Shown here: positions 42,071 through 60,790 of the stretch, piece by piece
Layout: every line of letters begins with the position of its first letter
Numbering within the stretch: the stretch's first letter is position 1
NCBI RefSeq assembly: GCF_008831285.2
Contig: NC_045144.1
Span: forward strand, 9,401,886-9,465,885
Direction of reading: 5' to 3'
Length of the DNA: 64,000 nucleotides
Source: Nymphaea colorata
Lineage: Eukaryota > Streptophyta > Magnoliopsida > Nymphaeales > Nymphaeaceae
Translations under genes and position numbers: made by a program
Notes under the pieces: generated by a model
What the model was told of the DNA's origin: nothing
Databases searched by the model: none
What the model saw: the letters and a program-made list of their open reading frames with translations, nothing else

Positions 42071-42170
42071 TACCCTAGAATTGAGCTTTGGACCAACCGC
42101 ATGGACCTGGTGAATGGCTGGCCAGGCAGCGAAGGCGTTGGTCGGGTAGTCGAAGCAACACGGAACTCTG
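42071..42170 (+). pseudogene. Exon-like ORF, right half beyond element D
   Basis: The reading frame of 36137-36463 continues here in phase, open from 42071 (tac cct aga...) through LWTNRMDLVNGWPGSEGVGR to about 42170, then enters T-rich, intron-like DNA after a possible GT donor. This supports the view that D inserted in an exon. No downstream exon was recognised. Confidence 0.4.
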
Positions 42171-43195
42171 CCCTTGTTTCTTTTCTTTTCTCCTTTCCCC
42201 TTGTTACACTGCTTAATTATCTAACTCGCTTCTTCCGGTGCTTGTACACAATGTTACTGATTAAGTGTTTGTTGAAATGCCTGAGATGAGAGCTTGTTGT
42301 TCTGCACAAGCATGTCAAAGACACTTTGATGTTTCGAGGCACGGGCACCACTACCCTACAAGCTAGCTATGAAGAACTTTTAGGTGAACAAAGATAAGAA
42401 TAGTTTTAAATTGAGCACCAAACTCTGATACATATTCAAATCTTTAACCGGCACTTTTTGGATGAATTTAAAATGTTTTTCGTTAATTGATACTTTTTGC
42501 ATTTTTTCACCCTGTTGTTCATGTCTTGATACCTGATTGTGAAGCTGGTTATTTTCCTTCGTAAATTCGTTATGCGTATTCATATGTGAATAAGCACCTT
42601 CTTGAATCTCATCTCAATATTATGTAAGTTGCTGCTGCTATGTCAAAGATGTTCCTTCTCAAGATGAAGGGTTAACATTTGGCAGTGGTCAAGACTAAGA
42701 CTGGTGGTGATAGAAAATCAGCTTTAGCGTAGATGTTTGCACTTGATACTTAACAATTCAACCTTCATGTTTTCCATCTCTTGTCAAATATTTTCCTGTT
42801 CTTTTACTTACTTTTTTTCTCTTTTGAGTTTGTATTTTTTATTTTTCTTATCTCAAATTTTTTGTCCTTTTCATTGATTTCAAGTTCACTTTATATGTAT
42901 CAATATGTGTGTGTGTGTTAAAATAAATGAATTCTAATGTGTTTCCAAGGCCGATGAAACAACCAAGATTGGTGGTGATAGAAAAGAAGCTGCTGAAAGC
43001 ACGTTCCTGGCGTATAGATCAGATCTGCCATCTGCAACCTTGTTCATGCCATTCATGCCAGATCACAAACATAATTATGTATGTAACCATACAAATGTAG
43101 GCTCATAAATATAGCCAATTTCCACCCAATGAAGGATCATAGGCATTGTTGCAAACCACACATAAATATAATAGCCAAAACTAGATACAAACACT
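42171..43195. other. Non-coding stretch
   Basis: No gene recognised. A direct repeat, gactggtggtgatagaaaa / gattggtggtgatagaaaa with gct shortly after, occurs at about 42698 and 42967. Confidence 0.5.
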
Positions 43196-43508
43196 GAATA
43201 AAACAGACAATTCACATATACAAACACCAAAAAAGACAGCCAAAATAGATAGAACTAACCATGGAGGCACAAACATCAGACAAAGCGAATAGATCGGACT
43301 GGACAAAAACAAACATCAGACAGAACGGACATAACGAACAGAACAGACATATACAAAACAAACGTCGGACAAGAAGAATGTAGTGTTTTGTTCCTAAAGT
43401 AATCAAACGATGGATAAGGAACACCATTGTTCATAAGAGCAGGACAACAGTGTAATGGACAGGACGCCTGTCGTCTGTCCTGTCCTAATGGAGCAATCAA
43501 ATGACCTC
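43196..43508 (-). mobile_element. TIR transposon arm R2
   Basis: Ends gcaatcaaatgacctc at 43508, followed by taa. It is the inverted counterpart of arm L2 (33696) over about 190 bp, including ggacaggacag and gaacaatggtgttcctta (read on the minus strand). No matching left end lies close by, so it is either a truncated copy or the far end of a very large element. Confidence 0.65.
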
Positions 43509-43511
43509 TAA

Positions 43512-44619
43512 GAGAATAAGGTCTTTCACTTTTTGATGGACCTCAATGAAACATATAATACCATTAGGGAGCAGATTTTATTGCAAGATTACCATCAATA
43601 AAAAAAAGTGTATGCTTTCATTCTTCAAGAGGAAAAACAAAGAGGCTAAGATGTTGTCATCCTGTCTGGCTGGACATGTTAGTCTAGCTGCCATATATTC
43701 TGAATTCAGAAATTTCTTGGAAAAGAATATTAGATACCAAATTTTTTTTGTGTGCATATTTTTGTCAAAATGGACACATGAAAGAGAGATGTTTTAAATT
43801 AGTAAGGTACCTGTTCAACTCCAAGTCTGCAAACAAGAGTCGATAAAACTCCCAATGAAAATGCATTTTCAGATGGTGGCGGTAACTATCTAAATACCCA
43901 AAACTCTTATATTGCAGCTGCTATGAAAGGAAAAGAACCCAACAAGGGTCTAAATTAGTTGTTCAACCACGAAGAGTTTGCCCAATAGAAGTCGCTTCTA
44001 AAAGAGATATCTCACATCTTGTCTCCAGCATCTCCCAAGCCAGCTTCGCTAGTATGTCCCATTTAAACCCAAATTTCTATATCATTGTTACGCTCCATTG
44101 CACCAAACATGATTTTCTTTGAAATTCCTAAGTAATGCCATTAAACTAGATTTTCATTTCCCATTCGTTTTCTTCATAACTCACTAGTATATGTGCCAAA
44201 AGAACACTCTCTATTGCCTTTAGTCACTCTATGAAAGGTTTATTATGTCCCATTGTTCACATTCTACTTAACTTCAATCAACAAATTAACCAAACAAAAT
44301 TAGTGACATTTGTCATTTACCTCATCTAACTGGGTGTTATAAGGCTAGAACTCCAAGATGACGACAGGAGTAGATAACGAACGAGGAGGATTCTATTTTG
44401 CCATGAAGCCTTAAGGAAACTGAACCAAAATTCTTTGCTATTACAGTTTCTATTAAGTTGTAAAAAAAACTAGTTAGATATGTGGCATATGTGTCAAGGA
44501 CATCCCTCCTTTTCGGTGAAAAAGTTTTTTTTTTTCAAATGTCATTCTAAAACGAGATGTCGGTTCCATTTTGTGAGGTTTGTCAAATGAAAAAGCAAAT
44601 AAAAAAAAAATTCAAGACT
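43512..44619. other. Intergenic, no gene
   Basis: AT-rich; no coding or transposon signature recognised apart from decayed sequence that may be the upstream part of element E. Confidence 0.5.
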
Positions 44620-46584
44620 TCTCTTTCCTTTAATTAATACAAAGTCAAGTCATGTGTTAGACCTCTTGCATTCTCACATTTGGGGTCCCTGTACCCAAGC
44701 CTCAAATTCAAGGGTTCATTATTTTGTAATGATTGTGGTTGACTTTTCCAAATATACATGGACCTATTTAGTGAAATTAGGATACATTTGGACAATTTTA
44801 TTGGTTTGACAAGAAAAAACTATAATGCAAAGGCTTTGAAACTTAGAATAGACAAAAACTTAAATTTTTTCTAGAATGAGTTCAGTCAATTTTTGCTTCC
44901 AAAAGGAATTTTTTGTGATAAAAATTCCCTGCATGCACCACAACAAAATGGTGTTGTGGAAAGGCACCACTACCATATTCTTAATGTGGTAGGCCTCTAA
45001 GATTTCAATATGGAGTTGTCCTAAAAGCTTAAATGGAATAATGCCATTTGATTTTTTTTTTTTAAAAGCCAAGTTATACTCATTTGAGAGTTTTCATTTG
45101 ACTATGTTTTGCCAAGAATTTAAGACCAAACTCTAAATTTTGATACTAGAGCTCATACCTGTATTTTCCTTGGTTACATTTTTGGTCAAAAAGGTTACAA
45201 AGTATATGATGTTGAAAACAAAAGAATATGTTCTAGTAGAGACGTTGCATTCAACGAGTTGGTATTTCCATTTAAACATGTTGGAGATCAATATTGTGTA
45301 GTGCCGTTAGTAATGTTGAGCAAGAATCTGCTTTAGCCATTGTACCTTCCCTAATATCTAATAGTGAATAAACCCGTGACTATAATATTCAAGATCAATC
45401 ATGCCTTGAAGACATTAATGAAGTTTCTTTTCTACAAAGATCTTCAAGGAAATGAACACCATCCACCCTATTGAAGCATTTCATATGTAGTGCTACAAAT
45501 ATAGTCACCTGCTCCATCGTCACTTGAGAAAGGGCAAGCAACTAGCTATTCAATAGGCAACTCCTTGTCTTTTTTGCAATTTTCCACCTCCACATAGAAA
45601 GTTTCTTGCCTCAATTTCTCAACACTATGAACCAAAAACTTATGAAGAGACCTTTGGATATCCAAGTTGGGTTGAAGCTACGCAAACAAAAATAACACTA
45701 TAAGAAGAGAATGGGACTTGGATCCTTGTACACTCTCCTGTAGATGTAAAGCCTATTGGTTGCCAGTGAGTATATCAAATTAAGTATAAGGCTAATGGTG
45801 AGGTGCACTTTGGCAAAATTGGTGACTATGAGGTGCTTACTTGCCATGGTGGCCAAGATGAATTGGTTGAGCTATCAGATGGATATTTTTAATGCATTCC
45901 TAAATGAAATTTGGAAGAGAATGTTTACATGGAACTACCATCTGGTTATAGAGAGAATGGTGAAATTAGGATATGTAAGCTTTGCAAGTCTTTCCATGGA
46001 CTTTGTCAAGCACCCTCAAAATTGGTCCGCAAAGCTCTCAAGTGCCATGTTAGCCTATGGTTTCGAGTAGTTTAAGAATGATTACAACTTATTCACATAC
46101 AAAAGAGGTAAGGTATTTATTGTGGTGTTAGCTTATGTGGATGACCTAATCATTGCAGGTGATGAAGATGACAAAATAAGTACTTTTAGGAGCTACTTAA
46201 GAAAGCAATTCAAAATGAAAGACCTTAGTCCTTTAAAGTATTTTCTCGGTATTGAACTGACCCACCTCAAGGAAGGCATCATTCTTTTGCAAAGCATGTA
46301 TGTGATATCTTAGATGAGGTAGGTCTTCTAAATACTAAGCCATCACATATATCCATGGACAAAAACTGAATTTGCGATTAAGTGAGATAAATCTCATGCT
46401 AAAACCATCTATTTATCGATACTTTGTGGGTAGACTCATCTACTTCACTATAACATGTTTAGACATCACATTTTCAGTCCATTCTCTCAACAGATTTATG
46501 CAAAGACCCACTGGGGTACATTACAAGGCAGCTCTTAGATTACAGATACAAATATGCCGTCTTCACGCTCTAGTATGAAGGGGG
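44620..46584 (+). pseudogene. Decayed copia element E (integrase to RT)
   Basis: Plus-strand remnants in order: integrase (HSHIWGPC, then VDFSKYTWTYLVKLG near 44735; HAPQQNGVVERHH near 44932), linker (GYKVYDVENKRICSSRDVAF near 45193), RT (YQMDIFNAFLNEIW near 45877; AYVDDLIIAGDED near 46129; FKMKDLSPLKYFLGIEL) and PTGVHYKAALR. RNase H is missing: the sequence passes directly to a purine tract (gaaggggg) and a possible LTR start at 46585. Frame changes and stops are frequent, so it is old. Confidence 0.8.
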
Positions 46585-47563
46585 TGTATTAAGAAACAAA
46601 TACAAATATGTACATATGTGATATGATTATCTGCTCTATGCCCATGTCCCAAAAGGAGTTGGTTATTTTATAGTTTGAAAAATGATTCTTTTCCTTTTTC
46701 CTTTGCACGTGTAACAAAATCATTGAATTTGTATGGACATCTTTACAAATAACCATGCTGGTGTGTCAATAATGTCATCGCTAGGGTTTTCTTTCCTGCG
46801 GTAACCCACTCTCTCAGCCTCCCTGTTTTTGCTCTGCCACACTTCCTTTTTTTTGTTGGTGTCTCTGTTTCATAACAGAGCATTGTGGCTTCCCTGCGCT
46901 CTGATTTTAATTTGTACAGTCTTAGTAGGCCAGTGCCAGATGACCACATTAAAACTTTTGGTGTCCAGTTTATTTTCTCGTTCTGTTTTCCATGGGCTTT
47001 GGTTTCCTTACGAGTGACTCTGTTTCTAAGAGTGTGCGCCTGCAAATGTGTGGCAGTTGCGTGTGAATGTGAGTGGAAAAGTTAGCCTATGGTTATAAAG
47101 CCTTGTTAGGGAACCAAGACTGCGACATGCATCTTCGACCACATATTAGACGTCCCAATGTGAACCTCTAGTGATGCACTGCACTAATAGTACCTACCGG
47201 TAAGGATCTAGCCTGGCCCTTCCACTTGCTAATACATCAAATCACAATTTCATTCTTGATAACGGAAAGGCCAAACCTCATCCAATGGAATTGCTTTGTG
47301 AATTAAAGATGAAGTTTGATCGCTTGGGATATTTATAATCATACTTTTGCTAACAAAACAAATTCTCTCCTTCTGAAACAAAGCACCGAATGATTGATGC
47401 CCTTCTTCTCATACAGTTTGTCCAAAAGAAGATAGGAACCAGTGAGCACTTACAATTCATACAAGTCTATATCCTCTTAATTACATGACCACTTGCAACT
47501 TGTAATGTCACATCATGAGAAAATTACACCCACGCCAACACGTAGCTGGAAAATTAACGTCAT
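46585..47563. other. Possible LTR of E and downstream flank of the bHLH gene
   Basis: TGTATTAAG at 46585 follows the purine tract and may begin a 3' LTR, but no partner LTR is visible. The right part is 3' flank or UTR of the minus-strand bHLH gene. Confidence 0.4.
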
Positions 47564-54039
<6,476 letters not shown>

Positions 54040-57000
54040 CTGCCCGGATTGTTGCAGAAAAATCAAATAGAGATGTCATACAAGCTGATCAATATGTAGA
54101 TGTTGAGAATTTTATGAAAATTCACATACATGCGAACCAAATATTGCTTTTTAGGCCAATTAAGAAATATAAGACTAAAAAATACATTGGTCCGAGCCTC
54201 CTACCAATAGTAGAAAGAAAAACTGATAAATCAGAAAGAGCTCTAACTATGTAGCGATTTATGGTGATTTTGGAAACGAGTATTAATGATGCTAAACATG
54301 CTGACGTAATCTGCATGATTGAAAACATTACTGTTCATGCTTGAATCAGTCTTGTTTGGTTGGTTGTCTGCAATCACTTGTAACATAAAATTTTCTAAAT
54401 TTTGAATCATTAAAGGCCTATTTAAGCATAAAAAAGAACCAGTTAATTAGCAATCCATCCCAACACCTTGAGCAATGCAGATTACATCGCCATACCAGAT
54501 TTTGAGAAAAAACATGAAAAACTGAAAGCTCCAATATGATTTCATGCACAATCTTTACCGCAAAATACGTGGCATCTGATTCGTAGTTTCTTCTTTCTCC
54601 CTTACCAAACAAGGAAGTCAGCCATAATACACCAAACATGGGTTTTTCTACATGTTTGAGATGAACAAAAAAAGCTTGAAGGACACGCAGAAGCTATGTT
54701 AGACTAGTTTACTCACAAAGTATGACTTGGATCAAAGGTCGATAAGAAGGGCTTCATCATCAATCGACCACTTGCTTTCTTCTTTTCACTACTTTCTTCT
54801 TTTTTGCCGTCTTCTTCTTCTTCTTCTTCTTCTTCTTCTTCTTCTTCTTCTTCTTTTGATGATGATATAACAGAATGTATTCTAGTGACCAGATCCTTGT
54901 CACATATAAGAAGTGCCATAAGATGACAATATGAAATATATATATATATATATAAGCAACAAATTGTTGTGGGCATAAATAGGGATTTTTGGTTTCCTTC
55001 TACCCATAGGCAAATAGATCTTAACGTGGAGATTCAGTACTTGTCAACATTTCTCTGTGAAGGAATTGTCAATTCTTAGTGGATGACTCAGCACCTATGA
55101 AGATCTGATCTGGGGATTTGAATGCTCCGGCCAGATTTCTCATTTCTTAAGTGTACCCCACTTCTTCATGAGTCTCCATCGATGTCTCCAAGTTTATGGG
55201 TTGTTCCCCATTGCTTCGTGAACTCCATGGGAGTCTCCAAGTTTATGAAAGTGTTTTCTGTCTGGGTGCCTGGGATTCTGTTGGGTCGTCTAGTTGGTTC
55301 TGAACTATTTTTTCACCGGAAGTGGGGATTCCTCTTCTGTAAATAGAACTTCCCATAATAAATGACAGCAGCTTATACCAAGAGAAATGAAAGCAACAAA
55401 CTTAAACTGTTAGTTTCCATCTTTCTTTTGCTCTCTTGTTTACGTCTAAAAGCCCGGGCTTTTTGTCAAGTCATATTCTTTTTAAGGTAAATTGGGCTCT
55501 GTAAAGAAGTTATGATGAGCGATCCCTTCATGGGCATCTTAATCATGAAATATTTTTGTAGACAGAACCAACAGAAAGTAATTTAGATTATCGCCAGTAA
55601 CAGTGGTATGTTAACAGATGGGATAAAAATCGTGTTTGGTACTTTAATCTTTTTGCTTTTCCGGTCCTCTTTTGTTGTTTGAAATAACCAAATTAGGATT
55701 AAAACTAAGACATCCATCAGTAAGAGTGTTGTCTTTCATGCTCACCCTTCCAATCATCCTCACCGAGCTCATTAAACTTGCTAGATCGCCAGATAAATGT
55801 AAGGTCTATGGCACCTCCTTGAAATTAATCACCCCAGATCTTTGTCACTTTGGCCTCTCATTAGTATTATGCGTTGACAAAAATGTTCAGTGGCAGCACC
55901 AAAGAAAAGGAAAAGCAGAGAGGAAAGCTGTTTCTGTTTCTTTAATTTAGACATCTGGCGTACTTTTTAGGCAAGTTACAGATAGGCGGATTCTTCATGA
56001 ACAAGTTGATGCCCAAGTAGTAAAATTTTACAGCTTCGCCAACATAATGGTATTAAGCCCAACTCAATAGCCAAGCAGACGGTGGTCTAGTGGCCACAAT
56101 AATTGATTGCTCTAAATAACTGTTGAAAATGACAGACTGAATGGCGACAAGATCCATAGGAGGCCCAATGTCTAAGGGTGTTGGAGAGGTCCAGTCTGGA
56201 AATTCAGTTCTTTTCATAAAAAAGAAGCCACACTTGGGGCTCGAATACCTACATCGAACCCTTGACAGCACAAGTTCAGCGTGGTCATTTAAAGCCTACT
56301 TTCTCCTAAGCCCTGCAGGCCTATTGTGGAGCCAAGATGTAGACAATGATCCACAAATTTGATTGATGAGATTAAAGCGCATGAGATGGTTTCGCTAGCT
56401 TTGTAGATATATTGGGAAGATATCGTCCACAAGCTTACGGGTTTTGCTGAGGAACAGAATCTTTAAATGGTCTACAATTGGCTGGCCCTATGCTAGAGGA
56501 CCTAGTGGCCGTGTGTTGGGTACCAACTTGATCAAGGTCTTACACAGTGCATGTTCTACTACAGAAGGTCGCTATGCCATTAACATGAGTTGGGCCCTCT
56601 CCTTTGTCCATGGACGCATGGTACAAGTTGTCGGAACAAGGAAAAAAAATTTAAAAGAAGCTAAATATAATTGAGATTGAGTGGGGTAGGTATCCGATCT
56701 AGTGTAGGCCAAAAATGACAAAAGACAAAGTCTAACTAGATCGCACTCACAATCCTGGTGTTCATGAGGCTGCAGCTAACAATAACTTTCACTATTCAAA
56801 TTTTTTCTTAAATATTTAATGGATCCTTTGCTTAATTACTTTGGGGATATGATTCTCTGGTTGGAGAAATACATTTCTTGCCTACAGTTGTGACGAAGTG
56901 TTTGCACTATTGGGTAGTAACCTAAAATAACATTTGTTCATATATATGTTATCAAAATGTATACATGATAGTATACAAGTACCATAATTTTGTTTGACGA

Positions 57001-57530
57001 AACAAGATGTAACTGTAGATATAGATATTGTTTGCAAACCTAACAATTAAATGTTGGCCATAATTATACCACATTTCTTGAAACAATAAATAGTGTTTTT
57101 AAAACACATGTCATAGGAACGTGTGTTAGAAAAACAGTATATGTTTATCGCCAAAAAACACCCTAAATGGAAACATTATGAAAGATGAAAAAAGTATAGT
57201 CATTTATGAAGGTGTGATTTTCTTTTACGGTCATATTCCATATTTAAAACTGATTGTTCAAAATCGACCTAAGTTCTTTTAACTATTACACATAAGGTGC
57301 GTGGGTGGATAAAGTTTTGTTTGAATTACAAAATAAACCATTTTTTATTAACATAAAATTTTGTTCTGGCCTATAAGCCTTGTCCACGATTATTTATATG
57401 TGATGAATTTCATTCATTTGGAAAAACACTATCCTTTTTTCAAAAAAAAAAAAGGACAACAAAGTTCCACTGATAGGTAGAAAAAAGATTGTGTTCAGGG
57501 TGAAGAGTCCCCCACCTTCAAGGATCAAAA
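54040..57530. other. Upstream of bHLH exon 2; first exon not identified
   Basis: The first exon, promoter and 5' UTR of the bHLH gene should be here or further right, but I could not recognise the conserved N-terminal peptide. A (CTT)n run at 54803-54853 encodes poly-Glu on the minus strand. ORFs at 55122, 55672 and 56141 (plus) have no family motifs. Confidence 0.5.
54803..54853. repeat. (CTT)n microsatellite
   Basis: About 17 CTT trinucleotides; poly-Glu when read on the minus strand. Confidence 0.9.
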
Positions 57531-57679
57531 CTATGAAGAGAGAAACTGTATCCAGGATGGGTAATGCCGATTTGAGCTGAATTTGGCTCCTACCTTGAAT
57601 TCTGAAAAAGGAAGGGGGAAAGGAAGAAACAAGTATAAATGAAAAAAGATAAAAATAATAAGATAAAAGGAAGCGCCAA

Positions 57680-60600
57680 GAAACTGTTTGGATGAACTCA
57701 ATGAAATAAGACTAGCTCCAAGAAAGGTATGATACCCACCAGTGGATCGATGGTCATCTGGACACCCTGCCCAATCAGCACCAACATACCTACATAACTT
57801 AAAGTCACTCTTACTAATATGAAGACCAAGATTTAGAGTGCCTTTAAGGTATTTCAATATTAGTTTGACATAGCTCAAATGCTCTTCAGTCGGGTCATGC
57901 ATAGATTGGCAAGCTTTGTTTACTGCAAAACAATGTCAGACCTTGTAAATGTGGCATATAATAGTCCTCCAACTATACTCCTATAAGTGGAGGGTTCTTT
58001 GAAAGTATGTCAACTATATTTTGATGGTGTGGAGTTAATAGTCCTCCAACCATTGGATTGACTTCTTTCATATTAGATTGGTGAAATAATTCTTTAATAT
58101 ATTTGCACTGAGATAGAACTAAGCCCTTCTCTGTTCTACCAATTTCAGTCACAAGAAAATAGTGAATGGATCCGAGATCTTTAATAGAGAATTCTTAAGC
58201 AAATGCCTTTATAAGATTGTGAATATAATCATTGGAGCTTTCTGTGATCATAATATCATCAACATAAATAAGTATGAGTGTAGTTTGATTATTGCAATTA
58301 GCAATAAATAAAGAGGAATCTGCCTTGAATTATGAAAACCAAAATTTTCTAGATATATCATTAATCAATCATACCATGATTATGAAGGCTGTTTAAGACC
58401 ATATAATGCTTTCTGTAATCTGCATACATAATGTGGTACGTGTTTATCTTCAAAGCCTGGAGGTTGCATCATATATACATTCTCTTGTAGTGCTCCATGA
58501 AGAAAGGCATTGTCGATGTCTAGTTGTTGAATAATCCACCGACTTATGGCAATAGATATGACTAGACAAATGGTGGTAGGCTTGACCACAAGATTATATG
58601 TGTCAAAATTGTCTACCCCTTCCTGTTGACTATAGTCCTTGGCAACCAATTTAGCATGGTGTCGAGCAATAGATCCATCGGCATTGCGCTTGAGTTTATA
58701 AATCCATTTACACCCAATAATATTTTTGTTGACCAGTGGTGGAACCAAGTCCCAAGTTTGACTCTGTTCTAATGCAGACATCTCCTCATTCATAGAATTC
58801 ATCCATTTGATATTGTTTTGAGCTTGCTGAAAAGTGTGAGGCTCCTCGTCTTCTTAACTCATTCCAGGAGAATAAGATGATAGAAAAGAGAAAGGAACTA
58901 GGCATCTTGTGCCATCTTGTGATTTGGTCACCATGTGATGAGTGTGTTGAGGCATTTGATTTACAATTTCTGCACCATCGGATGTGTCGTGCAAGTCTTG
59001 CTGAGGGATCACTTGGTCGTCTTCTTGTCTAGGTTGAGCACCATGAAGAGTGTGGTTAAGAAGATTTGGCAACTCAATAATTTCATTGTCTGACATGCTT
59101 GTTGAAGACGTTTTTTCCTCTAGAAGCCATTTAGCTATATCTGAGGCACAAAAATTCTTCTTTGGGAATATAAAATTATTTTCATCAAATACCACAAGGC
59201 GAGAGATGATGGTCTTTCTAGAAATTGGATCATAATAGAGATAACTTTTATAGCAAATGTCATATCCAGTAAAAGTACATGCCTTGGATTTTGAAGCAAG
59301 CTTGTTCAACCTGTAAGGCTCCAAGGCAGGATAACATGTACATCCAAACAAATGGAGATGTTTTAAATCTGGTTTGTATTTCAATAACATTTTATACGGA
59401 GTCTTCTTTCCAAGTTGAAAAGAAGGAATGTGATTGATAATATGTACTGCAGTTTTAAAGACATCATACCATAAAAAATCCTTTAGTGAAGCATGAGACA
59501 TCACGGTAAGACCACTTTCAACCACATGTCAATGTTTATTCTCGATAATGCCGTTCTGTTAATGGGTATGTGGACATGATATTCTACTTTTAATTTCATG
59601 ATCATTAAGAAATTGGGAGAACTCATGGCTCATGAACTCACCCACTTCATCACTCTGAAAAGTTTTTATTTTCCGACCAATCTATTTTCAACTATATTTT
59701 TGAAGTTTTTGAAACATTTGAAAGTGTCTGACTTCTTGGTGAGAGGAAAGATCCGTGAGAATTTAGAATTATCATCAACAAGCAGCAAGTAATACCAATA
59801 CCCCTCTCTAGATTCTTGAGCAGCTGGGCCCCATAGATCCGCATGCACAATTTCAAGAAGAAAGCTAGCAACTTTATTTGAACTTTCAAAAGGTAAGCAA
59901 TGCATTTTTCCAACCACACAACTAGAACGAAAATCAACATCTTGATAATGCCTAAACAAACAAAGAAGAAGTCTGATTCAATAAATTCAATATTCTAGAG
60001 CTAGGATGACCAAGGCGACAGTGCCAAACAGTGGCATCTTATATTCCTTGCTAAAGTAGACAATGCTTGATATCTTGAGGTTTTTTCACGTGTCTGCTGC
60101 ACACAAGCCCGTTTTCGACTTTGAGAGGCCAAGAGGAGGCCCAAACATAAAATTCATGCCTATTCAGTCTCTGATGAAGTGTGTGTCTGGTCTGCATGTC
60201 CTTAACCAAGAATTTATGAGGATAAAATTTAAAGAAGCATTGATTGTCTCTAGTGAATTTGGCTATAGATAGTAGATTTCTAGCAATTCCAAGAACATAA
60301 AGAACATGAGGCAAATTAATTAGTAGATATAGAGGCATTACCAATATTGGAGATACGAGCATTAGATCCATTTGCAACCATCACACCATGTGTACCCATA
60401 TAATCTGATTTGCGAGAATGTCTTCTTGTGCAGTCATATGGTGAGAAGCGCCTGTCTCTGGGTTCCATGTTGTATCAGTAGGTTGCTGACCCAAGGAAAT
60501 AGCAGCAAATGCTTTAGGAATATCATAACATTCACGAGCTATGTGATTTTCCTGCCACAGAATTTACATACTACTGGCTGATTCGCTGAGTTAGAGTCCT

Positions 60601-60790
60601 TAAACCCACAGTTACCTTGATTTTGGTGATAAGATCTATTTGGTTGATTTCCATTATTTTGAGGAAATTGTTGTGGCTCATAAGGAGAATGAAAAAGGAG
60701 ATGTGGAAAAGAGGAGAGAAGGAATTCAAAGGGCAGCGACAAGAAGAAGGGAGAGCGAGGAGGGAGATTGACAAAATCTAGAAGGGTAAC
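57680..60790 (-). pseudogene. Decayed copia element F
   Basis: Minus-strand remnants from high to low coordinates: zinc-knuckle region (VVCKFCGR near 60560), protease-to-preintegrase (LPHVLYVLGIARNLLSIAKF, 60377-60051), integrase (HADLWGPAAQ, 59959-59666, and 59525-58854), RT N-terminal half (58802-58380, with QLDIDNAFLHGAL) and RNase H start (YVGADWAGCPDDHRSTGG) ending at SSSKQ near 57680, where unrelated sequence begins. No LTRs are visible and stops and frameshifts are common. Its proteins resemble those of element D (shared HADLWGPA, IIxQLDxxNAFLHG), so it probably belongs to a related lineage. Confidence 0.85.

Noticed and set aside
54713-54976. Poly-Glu ORF as the missing first bHLH exon
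   Set aside because: The Glu run comes from a (CTT)n microsatellite, and the conserved N-terminal PIF peptide is absent.
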